64,000 nucleotides of DNA from Pseudomonas resinovorans NBRC 106553 (GCF_000412695.1 NC_021499.1:62001-126000); one strand, 5' to 3'; counted from the stretch's first letter, positions 8,358 through 18,447 are shown. The notes: a model not told the origin generated them from the letters alone. Made by a program: numbers and translations.

Positions 8358-11111
8358 ATGAGCCAAGCTCCCCTCGTCCTTGTGGACGGATCCTCCTACC
8401 TGTACCGCGCCTTCCATGCACTGCCGCCGCTGACCACATCGGCGGGCCTGCCCACGGGGGCGGTCAAGGGCGTGCTGAACATGCTGAAAAGCCTGCGCCG
8501 GCAGTACCCGGACAGCCCCTTCGCGGTGGTCTTCGATGCCAAGGGTGGCACCTTCCGTGATGAGATGTTCGCCGAGTACAAGGCCAATCGTCCTTCCATG
8601 CCGGACGAGCTCCGGGTCCAGGTCGAGCCGCTGCATGCCAGCGTGCGCGCCCTCGGCCTGCCCCTGCTGTGTGTGGAAGGGGTGGAAGCCGACGACGTGA
8701 TCGGCACCCTGGCCCGGCAGAGCGCCGCGGGTAGCCGTCCGGTGGTGATCTCCACCGGCGACAAGGACATGGCGCAACTGGTCGACGGGCACATTACGCT
8801 GGTCAATACCATGACCGGTAGCACGCTGGATGTGGATGGCGTGAAGGAGAAATTCGGTGTCGGTCCTGAACACATCATCGACTACCTGGCATTGATGGGT
8901 GACAAGGTCGACAACATCCCCGGCGTACCCGGCGTCGGCGAAAAGACCGCGCTAGGCCTGCTGCAAGGCATCGGCGGCGGCCTCGACGAACTCTATGCCA
9001 ACCTGGACAAGGTACCCGCGCTGCCGATCCGTGGTGCCAAGGGCCTGCCGGCCAAGCTCGAAGAGCACAAGGACATGGCCTACCTGTCCTACAAGCTAGC
9101 CACCATCAAGTGCGACGTCGAGTTGAACGTCGAGATCGATTCCCTGTACCCCGGCGAGGCGGACCGCGACGCCCTGGCCGAGCTGTACCGCACCCTGGAA
9201 TTCAAGAGCTGGCTGGACGACCTGCAGCGCCAGGCCAAGGCCGGCGGCGAGCAGCTCGCCCTGGACGCGGCACCGGCCGCCGAAGCCGAGGCCGAGAAGC
9301 GCTACGAAACCGTACTGGAGCAGGCGCGGTTCGACGCCTGGCTGAAGAAGCTGGCGGCCGCGCCGCTGTTCGCCTTCGATACCGAGACCACCAGCATCGA
9401 TGCGCAACAGGCGCAGGTGGTGGGTGTGTCCTTTGCGGTGGAGGCCGGTGAGGCCGCCTACGTGCCCCTGGCCCACAGCTACATGGGCGTGCCCGAGCAG
9501 CTGGATCGCGACGCCGTGCTCAAGGCCCTCCAGCCGCTGCTGGAAGACCCGGCCAAGGCCAAGGTCGGCCAGCACGCCAAGTACGACATGAACGTCCTGG
9601 CCAACGCCTCGACGCCGATCGCCGTGCAGGGCATCGCCTTCGACACCATGCTCGAGTCCTACGTGCTGGACTCCACCGCCACCCGCCACGACATGGACAG
9701 CCTGGCGCTGAAGTACCTCGGCCACAGCACCATCCGTTTCGAGGACATCGCCGGCAAGGGTGCCAAGCAGCTGACGTTCGACCAGATCGCCATCGAGCAG
9801 GCCGGTCCCTATGCGGCCGAGGACGCCGACGTCACCCTGCGCCTGCACCAGACCCTGTGGCAGAAGCTGGAAGCCATTCCGTCGCTGGCCAAGGTGCTGC
9901 GCGAAATCGAGATGCCGCTGGTGCCGGTACTGGCGCGTATCGAGCGCAATGGCGCCTACGTCGACGGCAAGCTGCTGGGCCAGCAGAGCCTGGAGCTGGG
10001 CGAGAAGATGGTGGAGCTGGAGCGCCAGGCCTATGACCTGGCCGGACAGGAATTCAACCTGGGCTCGCCCAAGCAGCTCGGCGCCATCCTCTACGAAAAA
10101 CTCGGCCTGCCGGTGCTGGCCAAGACCGCCACCGGCCAGCCCTCCACCGCCGAGAACGTGCTCGCCGACCTCGCGGAACAGGACTTCGAGCTGCCCAAGG
10201 TGATCATGCAGTACCGCTCCCTGAGCAAGCTCAAGAGCACCTACACCGACAAGCTGCCGGGGCAGATCAATCCGCGCACCGGGCGCATCCACACCTCCTA
10301 CCACCAGGCCGTGGCCGCCACCGGGCGCCTGTCCTCCACCGACCCGAACCTGCAGAACATCCCGATCCGCACCGCCGAGGGCCGGCGCATCCGCCAGGCC
10401 TTCGTAGCACCCAAGGGCTACAAGCTGCTGGCGGCGGACTACTCGCAGATCGAGCTGCGCATCATGGCCCACCTGGCCAAGGACGAAGGCCTGCTGGATG
10501 CCTTCCGCCACGACCGCGACGTGCACCGCGCCACGGCTTCCGAGGTGTTCGGCGTGCCGCTGGACGAGGTCAGCAACAACCAGCGCCGCAGCGCCAAGGC
10601 GATCAACTTCGGCCTGATCTACGGCATGAGCGCCTTTGGCCTGGCCAAGCAGATCGGTGTCGAGCGCAAGGAGGCCCAGGCCTACATCGATCGCTATTTC
10701 GCGCGCTACCCGGGCGTGCTGGCCTACATGGAACGCACCCGTGAGCAGGCTGGGCAGCAGGGCTTCGTCGAGACCCTGTTCGGCCGCCGCCTGTACCTGC
10801 CGGAGATCCACTCGAAGAACCAGGCCATGCGCAAGGGCGCCGAGCGCACCGCGATCAACGCCCCCATGCAAGGCACGGCGGCGGACATCATGAAGCGGGC
10901 CATGGTGGCGGTGGACAACTGGCTGCAGGACAGCGGCCTGGATGCCCGCGTCATCCTCCAGGTGCACGACGAACTGGTACTGGAGGTACGCGAGGATCTG
11001 GTCGAGGAAGTTTCCGCGAAGATCCGCCCGCTGATGAGCGGCGCCGCCGAGCTGGATGTGCCATTGGTGGTGGAAGTGGGGACGGGCGACAACTGGGACG
11101 AGGCGCACTGA
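8358..11111 (+). CDS. polA: DNA polymerase I
   Basis: Repair and Okazaki-fragment polymerase of 917 residues with all three classical domains. The N-terminal 5'-3' exonuclease has [24 protein letters not shown] and the helix-hairpin-helix [12 protein letters not shown] 3'-5' proofreading exonuclease follows (FDTETTSID with intact acidic residues). The C-terminal polymerase has motif [15 protein letters not shown], motif [15 protein letters not shown] and motif [11 protein letters not shown]. The ATG at 8358 ([11 protein letters not shown]) is preferred over the TTG four codons earlier. It is divergent from the DUF2782 gene and followed by the ErsA-type sRNA locus. Confidence 0.97.
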   Translation: MSQAPLVLVDGSSYLYRAFHALPPLTTSAGLPTGAVKGVLNMLKSLRRQYPDSPFAVVFDAKGGTFRDEMFAEYKANRPSMPDELRVQVEPLHASVRALGLPLLCVEGVEADDVIGTLARQSAAGSRPVVISTGDKDMAQLVDGHITLVNTMTGSTLDVDGVKEKFGVGPEHIIDYLALMGDKVDNIPGVPGVGEKTALGLLQGIGGGLDELYANLDKVPALPIRGAKGLPAKLEEHKDMAYLSYKLATIKCDVELNVEIDSLYPGEADRDALAELYRTLEFKSWLDDLQRQAKAGGEQLALDAAPAAEAEAEKRYETVLEQARFDAWLKKLAAAPLFAFDTETTSIDAQQAQVVGVSFAVEAGEAAYVPLAHSYMGVPEQLDRDAVLKALQPLLEDPAKAKVGQHAKYDMNVLANASTPIAVQGIAFDTMLESYVLDSTATRHDMDSLALKYLGHSTIRFEDIAGKGAKQLTFDQIAIEQAGPYAAEDADVTLRLHQTLWQKLEAIPSLAKVLREIEMPLVPVLARIERNGAYVDGKLLGQQSLELGEKMVELERQAYDLAGQEFNLGSPKQLGAILYEKLGLPVLAKTATGQPSTAENVLADLAEQDFELPKVIMQYRSLSKLKSTYTDKLPGQINPRTGRIHTSYHQAVAATGRLSSTDPNLQNIPIRTAEGRRIRQAFVAPKGYKLLAADYSQIELRIMAHLAKDEGLLDAFRHDRDVHRATASEVFGVPLDEVSNNQRRSAKAINFGLIYGMSAFGLAKQIGVERKEAQAYIDRYFARYPGVLAYMERTREQAGQQGFVETLFGRRLYLPEIHSKNQAMRKGAERTAINAPMQGTAADIMKRAMVAVDNWLQDSGLDARVILQVHDELVLEVREDLVEEVSAKIRPLMSGAAELDVPLVVEVGTGDNWDEAH

Positions 11112-11144
11112 GTGCGCCTTGGCGCGGGGCTGTATCAGCCCCGC
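11103..11144 (+). terminator. Double hairpin at the 3' end of polA
   Basis: A perfect palindrome, GGCGCACTGAGTGCGCC (11103-11119), overlaps the polA stop codon. It is followed at once by a second hairpin with 9-base arms, GCGGGGCTG and CAGCCCCGC (11124-11144). There is no following T run, so it is not a classical Rho-independent terminator. It may protect the polA transcript end or assist Rho. Confidence 0.4.
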
Positions 11145-11213
11145 AACAGTCGCTTGGCTGGAAATCGAATAAACAAGATTTCTCTGATAGCGAACTGTTT
11201 GAAAATTAGTTCT

Positions 11214-11241
11214 GAACTTTCTGTAGGACGGGGTGGTCACA
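11214..11241 (+). promoter_or_regulatory. Sigma-22 (AlgU)-like promoter of the sRNA
   Basis: GAACTT at 11214-11219 matches the AlgU -35 consensus. With a spacer of 17 bases, TCACA at 11237-11241 is an acceptable though imperfect -10 (consensus TCTGA). In P. aeruginosa the ersA sRNA between polA and engB is AlgU-dependent, which supports the reading. Confidence 0.6.
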
Positions 11242-11246
11242 CAACT

Positions 11247-11378
11247 GAATGGCTGGTGAAGCCTTTCGATGCTCCTTTTGCTGTGTTTAGTGTTGGCAGA
11301 TATCTGGACCCCGCCCTAGCGGTTCAGACTTAGACCCCGAACTTCCCCCTCCCCATACGAAGTCCGGGGTTTTTTTTG
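11247..11378 (+). ncRNA. ersA: ErsA-type regulatory sRNA (Spot 42-like position)
   Basis: The gap between polA and engB holds a small RNA gene in pseudomonads (ErsA in P. aeruginosa; Spot 42 lies beside polA in E. coli). Here an AlgU-like promoter is followed by about 130 bases containing a pyrimidine-rich stretch. It ends in a strong terminator, ACCCCGAACTT with its near-perfect complement AAGTCCGGGGT and eight T (to about 11378). The 5' end is estimated from the promoter. The short open frame that runs through it is not supported. ErsA is known as an Hfq-binding repressor of algC and other mRNAs; the function here is inferred from position and structure. Confidence 0.72.
11333..11378 (+). 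terminator. Rho-independent terminator of the sRNA
   Basis: A stem with ACCCCGAACTT on the 5' side and AAGTCCGGGGT on the 3' side (one mismatch) is followed by a run of eight T. It ends just before the convergent engB stop codon. Confidence 0.88.
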
Positions 11379-11386
11379 CCTGGAAT

Positions 11387-12034
11387 TCAGGCGTCGTCCT
11401 GCTCTTCGTCGTCCTGCAGATCCAGCTGCAGCCAGTGCGCGAGCACCGCGTGGGCTTCCTCGATGCCCTGGCGCTTTGGCGCCGAGAACAGCTGGATGCT
11501 CACGTCATCGCCCCAACCCTTGCGGATCTCCTGGCGAACCTTGAGCAGGGCGTTCTTCGACGCGCCGAAGGCCAGCTTGTCCGCCTTGGTCAGCAGGATG
11601 TGCATGGGCATGTTGCTGGCGGTCGACCAGTCCAGCATCAGCCGGTCGAAGTCGGTCAGCGGATGGCGGATGTCCATCATCAGCACCAGGCCGGCGAGGC
11701 TTTCGCGGCTGCTGAGGTAGGCCTCCAGGTGATGCTGCCAGTGCTGCTTGAGCGGGATCGGCACCTTGGCGTAGCCGTAGCCGGGCAGGTCCACCAGGCG
11801 GCGATCTTCATCCAGGGAGAAGAAGTTCAGCAGCTGGGTGCGGCCCGGGGTCTTGGAGGTACGCGCCAGGCTGGCGTGGGTCAGGGTGTTCAGCGCGCTC
11901 GACTTGCCGGCGTTGGAACGCCCGGCGAACGCCACTTCCAGGCCGGCATCCGGCGGGCACTGGTCGACTTTGGCAGCACTGATGAGAAAACGGGCCTGTT
12001 GGCACAGACCGAGGATCGGGTTCTTGATTGACAT
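11387..12034 (-). CDS. engB: Ribosome-biogenesis GTPase EngB (YihA/YsxC)
   Basis: Essential GTPase that assists assembly of the 50S ribosomal subunit. The 215-residue protein shows G1 GRSNAGKS (residues 38-45), G3 DLPGYG and G4 TKADK in order. The C-terminus is acidic ([12 protein letters not shown]), as is common in proteobacterial members. It is leftward and convergent with the sRNA gene. The upstream gap to the cytochrome genes carries divergent promoters. The position next to polA is conserved in pseudomonads and enterobacteria. Confidence 0.96.
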   Translation of the reverse strand: MSIKNPILGLCQQARFLISAAKVDQCPPDAGLEVAFAGRSNAGKSSALNTLTHASLARTSKTPGRTQLLNFFSLDEDRRLVDLPGYGYAKVPIPLKQHWQHHLEAYLSSRESLAGLVLMMDIRHPLTDFDRLMLDWSTASNMPMHILLTKADKLAFGASKNALLKVRQEIRKGWGDDVSIQLFSAPKRQGIEEAHAVLAHWLQLDLQDDEEQDDA

Positions 12035-12101
12035 GCGGTGTCCAGGGGTGCGACTCGGTGTCGCAGGAGGCTGTTTCGTTTCCGTTTAAGCATCGCCAGT
12101 A

Positions 12102-12107
12102 TATAAT
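12102..12107 (+). promoter_or_regulatory. -10 element upstream of the cytochrome genes
   Basis: A perfect TATAAT lies about 100 bases upstream of the cytochrome c5-type gene, in the gap divergent from engB. Only a weak -35 (TTTCCG at 12079-12084, 17-base spacer) is visible, so the assignment to the rightward gene is tentative. Confidence 0.4.
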
Positions 12108-12208
12108 GCCGCAGATTTAGTGTGCGCTTTATCCCCCAGGGTCTAGTGTCCACGGCAGTGACCGACGCACGAAAGAACGCGCGGCAATGCCCTCTGATGA
12201 GGTTGATC

Positions 12209-12499
12209 ATGAAGAAATTGCTGCTCGCCGCGAGCCTTGCGGTGATGCCCTTCGCCGCGCAAGCGGTCCAGGATGCAGAAGCGGTTTTCAACCGGGCTTG
12301 CGGTGCCTGCCATAGTGGCCAGCTGCCGATGGCGCCGAAGAAAGGCGACAAGGCTGCCTGGGAACCGCGTCTGGCCAAGGGCATGGACACGCTGGTGCAG
12401 AGCGTCACCACTGGTTTGAACGCCATGCCGCCGAAAGGCCTGTGCATGGATTGCAGTGCCGAGGACTACAAGGCCGTCATCCAGTGGATGAGCCAATAA
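12209..12499 (+). CDS. Cytochrome c5-type monohaem protein
   Basis: Small periplasmic c-type cytochrome of 96 residues including a signal peptide (MKKLLLAASLAVMPFAAQA). The haem motif is CGACH at residues 31-35, and MPPKG supplies the probable axial methionine. A second cysteine pair (CMDC) near the C-terminus is typical of cytochrome c5/c555 proteins. I chose the ATG at 12209 because GAGG lies 6 bases upstream and the signal peptide begins there; an ATG four codons earlier is possible. It is followed 51 bases later by the dihaem cytochrome c4 gene, so the pair is probably co-expressed as periplasmic electron carriers to terminal oxidases. Confidence 0.9.
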   Translation: MKKLLLAASLAVMPFAAQAVQDAEAVFNRACGACHSGQLPMAPKKGDKAAWEPRLAKGMDTLVQSVTTGLNAMPPKGLCMDCSAEDYKAVIQWMSQ

Positions 12500-12550
12500 A
12501 GTAGCCCGGCGCAATACACCTTTACCCTTTAGCCGTAGTTGGATTAGCTG

Positions 12551-13156
12551 ATGAACAAACTGATCGTGAGTCTGCTGTTGACCCTGGGCATCACCGGCAT
12601 GGCCCACGCCGCAGGTGACGCCAAGGCTGGCCAGGCCAAAGCTGCCGTTTGCGGTGCCTGCCATGGTCCGGATGGCAACAGTGCCGCCCCGAACTTCCCG
12701 AAACTGGCTGGCCAGGGCGAACGCTACCTGCTCAAGCAGCTGAAGGACATCAAGGCCGGTAACCGTACCGTGCTGGAAATGACCGGCCTGCTGAACAACC
12801 TCAGCGACCAGGACCTGGCTGACATCGCCGCCTACTTCGCCAGCCAGCACGGCAGCGTGGGCGCGGCCGATCCGAAGCTGGTCGATCGCGGCCAGGCGCT
12901 CTTCCGCGGCGGCAACCTGGAAACCGGCATGCCTGCCTGCACTGGCTGCCATGGTCCCGACGGCGCCGGCAACGCCGCTGCCGGCTTCCCGCACCTGGGT
13001 GGCCAGCACGCCCAGTACATTGCCAAGCAGCTGACCGCCTTCCGCGAAGGCGAGCGCACCAACGACGGCGACAGCCAGATCATGCGCGCCATCGCGGCCA
13101 AGCTGAGCAACAAGGACATCGAAGCGGTGTCGACGTACATCCAGGGCCTGCACTGA
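12551..13156 (+). CDS. cc4: Dihaem cytochrome c4
   Basis: Periplasmic two-haem electron carrier (201 residues) that feeds terminal oxidases, particularly cbb3-type. A signal peptide ends at MAHA (residue 20). The two haem sites are CGACH (34-38) and CTGCH (130-134), in two homologous halves each containing a HGPDGN/HGPDGAG segment and a downstream methionine. The length and two-domain layout are standard. A good intrinsic terminator follows at 13182-13204. It lies directly behind the c5-type gene and ahead of dsbA, as in P. aeruginosa. Confidence 0.95.
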   Translation: MNKLIVSLLLTLGITGMAHAAGDAKAGQAKAAVCGACHGPDGNSAAPNFPKLAGQGERYLLKQLKDIKAGNRTVLEMTGLLNNLSDQDLADIAAYFASQHGSVGAADPKLVDRGQALFRGGNLETGMPACTGCHGPDGAGNAAAGFPHLGGQHAQYIAKQLTAFREGERTNDGDSQIMRAIAAKLSNKDIEAVSTYIQGLH

Positions 13157-13181
13157 GGTCCGTTGTCCGGAACATGAACGA

Positions 13182-13204
13182 GGGTGGCCAAGGCCACCCT
13201 TTTT
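13182..13204 (+). terminator. Rho-independent terminator after cytochrome c4
   Basis: GGGTGGCC, a two-base AA loop and GGCCACCC form a perfect 8-base stem followed by five T. It separates the cytochrome unit from dsbA. Confidence 0.9.
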
Positions 13205-13299
13205 CGTTCCCGGCTCCACTACAATGGCCGGAACCCGCTGTACGGCCGCAGGTCGAATTTCTGGCCACCGCGGCACCTTAAACCGTCAAGGAGTGAAGC

Positions 13300-13932
13300 A
13301 TGCGTAACCTGATTCTTTCCGCCGTTCTTGCTGGCGCGAGCCTGCTGGGCATGACTGCCGTCCAGGCCGATGAGATCGAGGCCGGCAAACAGTATGTCGA
13401 GCTGAGCAGCCCGGTACCGGTGTCCGTTCCCGGCAAGATCGAGGTGGTTGAGCTGTTCTGGTACGGCTGCCCGCACTGCTACCAGTTCGAGCCGACCATC
13501 AATCCCTGGTCCGCGAAGCTGCCGGCAGACGTCAACTTCGTACGCATTCCCGCCATGTTCGGCGGCCTGTGGAACGTCCATGGCCAGCTGTTCATCACCC
13601 TGGAGACCATGAAGGTCGAGCAACAGGTCCACAAAGCCGTATTCGACGCCATCCACAAGGAAGGCAAGAAGCTTGCGACTCCCGAGGAAATGGCCGAGTT
13701 CCTCGCCACCCAGGGCGTAGACAAGGACGCCTTCCTCAAGACCTTCAACTCCTTCGCCGTGAAGGGCCAGATGGAGAAGGCCAAGAAACTGGCCATGGCC
13801 TACCAGATCACCGGCGTACCGACCATGGTGGTCAACGGCAAATACCGTTTCGACATCAGCTCCTCGGGTGGTCCGGAGCAGACCCTGCAGGTCGCCGATC
13901 ACCTGATCGAGAAGGAGCGCGCCGCGAAGTAA
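13300..13932 (+). CDS. dsbA: Thiol:disulfide interchange protein DsbA
   Basis: Periplasmic oxidase that introduces disulfide bonds into exported proteins. The 210-residue precursor has a signal peptide (to about VQA, residue 22) and a thioredoxin fold interrupted by a helical insertion. The active site is CPHC at residues 57-60 in ELFWYGCPHCYQFEP. The cis-proline loop ITGVPTMVVNGKYRF is intact. AAGGAGTGAAGC precedes the ATG. The next gene starts only 16 bases downstream, so dsbA, the EEP hydrolase and the diguanylate cyclase may share a transcript. Confidence 0.96.
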   Translation: MRNLILSAVLAGASLLGMTAVQADEIEAGKQYVELSSPVPVSVPGKIEVVELFWYGCPHCYQFEPTINPWSAKLPADVNFVRIPAMFGGLWNVHGQLFITLETMKVEQQVHKAVFDAIHKEGKKLATPEEMAEFLATQGVDKDAFLKTFNSFAVKGQMEKAKKLAMAYQITGVPTMVVNGKYRFDISSSGGPEQTLQVADHLIEKERAAK

Positions 13933-13948
13933 GCGGCGCATTCGCTCG

Positions 13949-14827
13949 GTGAGGCGACGCTGGGTGGCCGAACGTACGGCAAGCTCGTGTGATGCGCGGG
14001 TCAACCCGCATTTCGACTCGGGCGGGTTGCCCGCCGATGGCCGCCTGCGGCTACTCAGCTTCAACATCCAGGTCGGCATCAGCACCCAGCGTTATCACCA
14101 CTACCTGACCCGTGGCTGGCAGCACCTGCTGCCGCACACGGGGCGCGCCGGCAACCTCCAGCGCATCGGCGACCTGCTCGGCGACTTCGACCTGGTCGCC
14201 CTGCAGGAGGTCGACGGCGGCAGCATCCGCTCCGGCTTCATCAACCAGGTCGAGCACCTTGCCCAACTGGGCGCCTTCCCCTACTGGTACCAGCAGCTCA
14301 ATCGCAATCTCGGGCGCATCGCCCAGCACAGCAATGGCCTGCTCAGCCGTCTGCAACCCAGCCTGCTCGAAGACCACCCGCTGCCTGGCCCGCCCGGCCG
14401 TGGTGCGATCCTGATGCGCTTCGGCCAGGGCAGCGACGCGCTCGCCGTGGTGATGATGCACCTGTCCCTCGGCGCCCGTACCCGTACCCGTCAGCTGGCC
14501 TACATCCGTGAGCTGGTGGGCAACTACCGCCACGTGGTGCTGATGGGCGACATGAATACCCACGCCAACGACCTGCTGGAGCATTCGCCCCTGCGCGACC
14601 TCGGCCTCCTGGCGCCCCAGGTCGAAGCGACCTTCCCCAGCTGGCGGCCGCAGCGTTGCCTCGATCACATCCTGCTCAGCTCCAGCCTGACCCTGGAGCG
14701 GGTGTCGGTGCTCAGCCAGCCGATTTCCGACCATCTACCGGTGGCGGTGGACATTCGCCTGCCCGCCGGGCTGCAGGCCGATCTGCCGCTGGTGCTCAGT
14801 GAACCCCCACGCGGAAAATCTGCATGA
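13949..14827 (+). CDS. Endonuclease/exonuclease/phosphatase (EEP) family protein
   Basis: Metal-dependent hydrolase of the EEP superfamily (292 residues, GTG start). The motifs are in order: LLSFNIQVG near residue 40, ALQEVDGG with the metal-binding glutamate, [20 protein letters not shown] with the catalytic Asp-Asn pair, and LDHILLSS ending in [11 protein letters not shown] with the terminal Asp-His. The substrate (DNA, phosphodiester or lipid) cannot be told. No signal peptide is evident. The start is uncertain because a GTG five codons later is also possible. It overlaps the following GGDEF gene by 4 bases (ATGA), indicating translational coupling. Confidence 0.88.
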   Translation: MRRRWVAERTASSCDARVNPHFDSGGLPADGRLRLLSFNIQVGISTQRYHHYLTRGWQHLLPHTGRAGNLQRIGDLLGDFDLVALQEVDGGSIRSGFINQVEHLAQLGAFPYWYQQLNRNLGRIAQHSNGLLSRLQPSLLEDHPLPGPPGRGAILMRFGQGSDALAVVMMHLSLGARTRTRQLAYIRELVGNYRHVVLMGDMNTHANDLLEHSPLRDLGLLAPQVEATFPSWRPQRCLDHILLSSSLTLERVSVLSQPISDHLPVAVDIRLPAGLQADLPLVLSEPPRGKSA

Positions 14828-16764
14828 GCGACGACGCCCAGCGTTGGAAGTCCAAATACCTCGAAAGCCTCGAAGAGCAGGAGAAGCTCGAGAAGCGCTG
14901 GGACGCCCGCCTCGATCTGTTGCGTCGCGGCCTGGTGCGCAGCTCCCTGGCGGCCGAAGGTTCCGACAAGGCCGTCGACCAGTGCATGCAGGAACTGCGC
15001 GAGATCATCCGTGGCGAGCAGATGGACGCCGGCCTCTCGGCACTGATCCCGCGCCTGGAAAAGGCCGTGCTGGACTCCGAGCAGCGCCGCCAGCAGCGCG
15101 TTGAACAGAACGTCAGCGCGCTCACCGGCATCGCCGGCCGGCTCCTGGCCCTCGACCTCCCACGGGAAGTGCGCAAGGGCCTCAAGCAATTCTCCCGGCG
15201 CATCGACGAGCGCGCCCGGCAGCCCCGGGAAATGCCGGGCGTGCTGGCGGAGCTCGGCGTGCTCCAGGGCCAGGTCCTGCAGGCGCTGACCAACGTCGAC
15301 GCCACGGCCACCAAGCCCGGCCTGTTGCAGCGCCTGTTCGGCGGCCGCGACGAAGCGCCGGCCGAAGCCGACCCCCTCCCCGCGCCCGCCGTCGCCATTG
15401 CTACCGGCGCCGAACCAGCGGCGGCGCCTGAAGAACCCCTACCGGCACCCGTCGCGGAGATTCCGCCAGCGGCTGCCGTCGAGCCCGCAGCGCCAGCCGC
15501 GCCGATACCCGAGCAGGCGCTGCCCGCTGCCGCCGTGGCCATCGACCCGCTGCGGCCGTCGCCTGCGGTGCGCAGCAATAGCCTGGACAGCCTGCCCCTG
15601 GCGGCTTCCATCATCACCGGCGAAGGTGATCCGGACTACGCCCTGCCCAGCGCGCCGGAGCCGGGCTATAGCGCCATCGCGCCGCATGTAGCCGACAGCC
15701 TGCGTTCGCTGCTCGACGAACTGGACCTGCCCGAGCATCACCAGCCCATGGCCGATGGCCTGCGCCAGCGCCTGGAAGGCGGACTCAACTGGTACGAACT
15801 GGTGCCGGTACTGGACGACCTCGGCGTGCTGGTTCTGGCGGTCACCGACAGCGGCCAGCGCGAGTTCGCCGGCTACCTCAAGCAACTCAACCAGCGCCTG
15901 ACGCTGTTCCTCGAACAGATCAGCGCGGCCCAGGAAGGCCACGCCGAATCGCGGGACGACGCCCGCGCCCTGGACGACCAGTTGCGCGAGCAGGTCAGCG
16001 GGCTGCAGGCCAGCGTGCAGGACGCCACCGACCTCGATCATCTCAAGCTCGGCCTGGATCAGCGCCTCGATGGCCTGCTCGAAACCATGAACCGCTACCA
16101 GCAGCAGCGCGCCGTGCGCGACCAGGAAGTGGCCGAGCGCCTGCAGATGCTGATGACGCGGGTGGCGACCATGGAAGAAGAAGCCAAGAGCGTCCAGGAA
16201 AACCTCGAAGCCCAGCGGCAGATGGCCCTGCAGGACCCCCTCACCGGGTTGCCCAACCGCGCGGCCTGGAACGAGCGCCTGGAGATCGAGCTGGCCCGCC
16301 AGCAGCGTTATGGCGGCGACCTGTTGCTCGGGGTCATCGACATCGACCACTTCAAGCGCATCAACGACGGCTTCGGCCACCTGGCCGGCGACAAGGTGCT
16401 GAAGATCATCGCCGGGGAACTGGCCCGGCGCCTGCGCAAGACCGACTTCATCGCCCGCTTCGGCGGCGAGGAGTTCGTCCTGCTGCTGCCCTCGACGCCC
16501 ACCGAAGGCGGTCGGCTGCTGCTGGAAACCTTGCGCCTTGCCATCGAGGCCTGCCCCTTCCACTTCAAGGGCGAGCGGGTGGGCATCACCCTCTCCGCCG
16601 GACTCACCGCGCTCATCGCCGGCGAATCCAGCGACGCCGCCTTCCAGCGTGCCGACCAGGCGCTCTATCGGGCCAAGCACCAGGGCCGCAACCGCATCGA
16701 AACGGCGTTTGTGCCCGCCGAGCGCGACGACCCGGCTCCCCAGGGCGTGCCGCTGCCCGGCTGA
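14824..16764 (+). CDS. dgcH: Diguanylate cyclase (GGDEF protein, DgcH type)
   Basis: Makes cyclic di-GMP from two GTP. The 646-residue protein has a long N-terminal helical region (1-170) and an Ala/Pro-rich linker (about 180-240). A second helical and coiled-coil region (300-465) follows, then a C-terminal GGDEF domain starting at [12 protein letters not shown]. The active motif is GGEEF in [11 protein letters not shown]. The inhibitory I-site RxxD (RKTD) sits five residues upstream, so product inhibition is expected. There are no transmembrane segments, so it is probably cytoplasmic. It is coupled to the EEP gene by a 4-base overlap; P. aeruginosa PA5487 (dgcH) has the same neighbours. Confidence 0.92.
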   Translation: MSDDAQRWKSKYLESLEEQEKLEKRWDARLDLLRRGLVRSSLAAEGSDKAVDQCMQELREIIRGEQMDAGLSALIPRLEKAVLDSEQRRQQRVEQNVSALTGIAGRLLALDLPREVRKGLKQFSRRIDERARQPREMPGVLAELGVLQGQVLQALTNVDATATKPGLLQRLFGGRDEAPAEADPLPAPAVAIATGAEPAAAPEEPLPAPVAEIPPAAAVEPAAPAAPIPEQALPAAAVAIDPLRPSPAVRSNSLDSLPLAASIITGEGDPDYALPSAPEPGYSAIAPHVADSLRSLLDELDLPEHHQPMADGLRQRLEGGLNWYELVPVLDDLGVLVLAVTDSGQREFAGYLKQLNQRLTLFLEQISAAQEGHAESRDDARALDDQLREQVSGLQASVQDATDLDHLKLGLDQRLDGLLETMNRYQQQRAVRDQEVAERLQMLMTRVATMEEEAKSVQENLEAQRQMALQDPLTGLPNRAAWNERLEIELARQQRYGGDLLLGVIDIDHFKRINDGFGHLAGDKVLKIIAGELARRLRKTDFIARFGGEEFVLLLPSTPTEGGRLLLETLRLAIEACPFHFKGERVGITLSAGLTALIAGESSDAAFQRADQALYRAKHQGRNRIETAFVPAERDDPAPQGVPLPG

Positions 16765-16770
16765 GCCGGC

Positions 16771-18189
16771 TCAGGCCGCGCTGGATATGTAGGGCTTCCA
16801 GTTTTCCGGGATCTGTTCCAGGCGCGGGTAGTCCAGCCCGGCGAACTGCAGTTCGCTGAGCATGAAGGGCGTGTGCCGCTGTTCCACCGGCAAGCCGCGC
16901 AGCTCCGGCAGCCAGAGGCTGACGTAGCCGGCATCCGGATCGTACTGGCGAGCCTGGCGCAGGGCATTGAAGGCTCGCGCGCGGCGGGGATCGCTGGCCA
17001 CTCCGGCGAGGTAGGCCCAGTTGCCCCAGTTGCTCGCCGGGTCGTAGTCCAGCAGGTGTTCCTCGAACCAGGCGGCGCCGTAGCGCCAGTCCTGCTGCAG
17101 GTCGTTGACCAGGTAGGCGGCCACCACCTGGCGGCCGCGACTGGACATCCAGCCGGTCATCATCAGCTCGCGCATGCTGGCGTCCACCAGCGGCATGCCG
17201 GTGCGCCCGTTGCACCAGTGCAGGTAGCGCTCGTCGAGGTTGCGCGGTGCTCGAGCGGTGGCCTTCAGGCCGTCGGAGCGGAACAGCGCGCCGCCGTAGC
17301 GCTTTACGGTCCAGCGGAAGAATTCGCGCCAGAGCAGATCCTGCCACAGCTGCTGGGTGGATTCGCTGCGGCCGTGCTGGGCTTCCAGGCGGTGCAGCTC
17401 GGCGGCCACCCGGCGCGGCGACAAGCTACCGTTGGCCAGCCAGGGCGAGAGCTTGGAGGAGTAGTCGCTGCCGATCATGCCGTTGCGGCTTTCCTGGTAC
17501 TGCAACACACCCTGGGTTTCCCAGAGGTAGTCGCGCAACCGCGCCAGGGCGGCGGGCTCGCCGCCGGAGAAAGGGAAGGCGGTGGCCGGCACCCCCAGGG
17601 GTTCGCCCAGGCCCAGGCGGGATAGGGTCGGCAATGGCCCGATCAGGCTCGCCGCGCCGCTTGGCAAGGGTGGCAGTGCAGGAGGCGCGGGGCGCGGCTG
17701 GAACACCTGCACGCGCTGCTCCAGCAGCTCGCGGAACTGGTTGAACACCGACGGCAGTTCGTTCAGCGGCCTGGGCAGCTCGTCCTCGCGCAGCAGGTTG
17801 TTGCCGGGCAGCTCGACCAGCGGCACCCCGAGGGCGTGGCGCACCCGGCGCAGCTCGTCGCGCTCAAAGGGCGCGACTTCGTCCAGGGTCAGCACTTCGT
17901 CCAGGCTCAGGTGGTTCACCAGGGTAGGGATCACCAGTTCGGCGTGACCCTGGATCACCAGCAGGCGCGAGCCGTGCTGGCGCAAGCCCGCATCCAGGGC
18001 GGCCAGGCTTTCCAGGAGGAAGCGCGCCCGGTGCACTCCAAGCCGGCGTGGTCCGAAGGGTGAGGGACCGAGCAGCGACGGGTCGAGGACGTACAGGGGC
18101 AGCAGACGGTCAGCCTGCAGCGCCGCCTGCAGTGCCGGGTGGTCGTCGAGCCTGAGATCCTGCTTCAACCAGAGCAACACGCGGCGCAT
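16771..18189 (-). CDS. Cryptochrome/photolyase, DASH type
   Basis: FAD-dependent blue-light photolyase-family protein of 472 residues. The N-terminal photolyase domain begins VLLWLKQDLRLDDHPAL. The FAD-binding half shows the DASH-type segment QESRNGMIGSDYSSKLSPWLANGSLSPR, then LLWREFFRWTVKRYG and DWRYGAAWFEEHLLDYDPASNWGNW. These fit CRY-DASH better than class I CPD photolyase. CRY-DASH enzymes repair CPDs in single-stranded DNA and bind folate plus FAD. It is convergent with the diguanylate cyclase gene (6-base gap) and is not at this place in P. aeruginosa as I recall it, so it may be a clade-specific insertion. Confidence 0.88.
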   Translation of the reverse strand: MRRVLLWLKQDLRLDDHPALQAALQADRLLPLYVLDPSLLGPSPFGPRRLGVHRARFLLESLAALDAGLRQHGSRLLVIQGHAELVIPTLVNHLSLDEVLTLDEVAPFERDELRRVRHALGVPLVELPGNNLLREDELPRPLNELPSVFNQFRELLEQRVQVFQPRPAPPALPPLPSGAASLIGPLPTLSRLGLGEPLGVPATAFPFSGGEPAALARLRDYLWETQGVLQYQESRNGMIGSDYSSKLSPWLANGSLSPRRVAAELHRLEAQHGRSESTQQLWQDLLWREFFRWTVKRYGGALFRSDGLKATARAPRNLDERYLHWCNGRTGMPLVDASMRELMMTGWMSSRGRQVVAAYLVNDLQQDWRYGAAWFEEHLLDYDPASNWGNWAYLAGVASDPRRARAFNALRQARQYDPDAGYVSLWLPELRGLPVEQRHTPFMLSELQFAGLDYPRLEQIPENWKPYISSAA

Positions 18190-18447
18190 GGAGTTTTCCT
18201 CGGTCGGGTTTTCCCTTACCTACAACATTACCTGCGACGGAAAAACCCATGGCGCCGTTCATCCCGGCCGGCCGGCCCCATGTCCGATAAACGTGCTGGC
18301 ATCGGGCTATAATCCGCGCCCTTTTGCGCCGGGGCGTCCCCCGGCCGAAAATCTCGCAACAGGTTCGACTCCCCAACACGGTGCCCACGCGCAGACGCCG
18401 GCGCTGGCGGCCAGTACACTTCTGCCCATCGATCAAGGGAAGCCCCC

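Noticed and set aside
11112..11333. 73-codon open frame downstream of polA
   Set aside because: It runs through hairpins and the sRNA promoter, lacks codon bias and overlaps the ErsA-type RNA gene.
18361..18390. AGGTTCGACTCC, resembling a tRNA T-arm
   Set aside because: The flanking bases do not form the T stem, and no acceptor, D or anticodon arms can be drawn around it.
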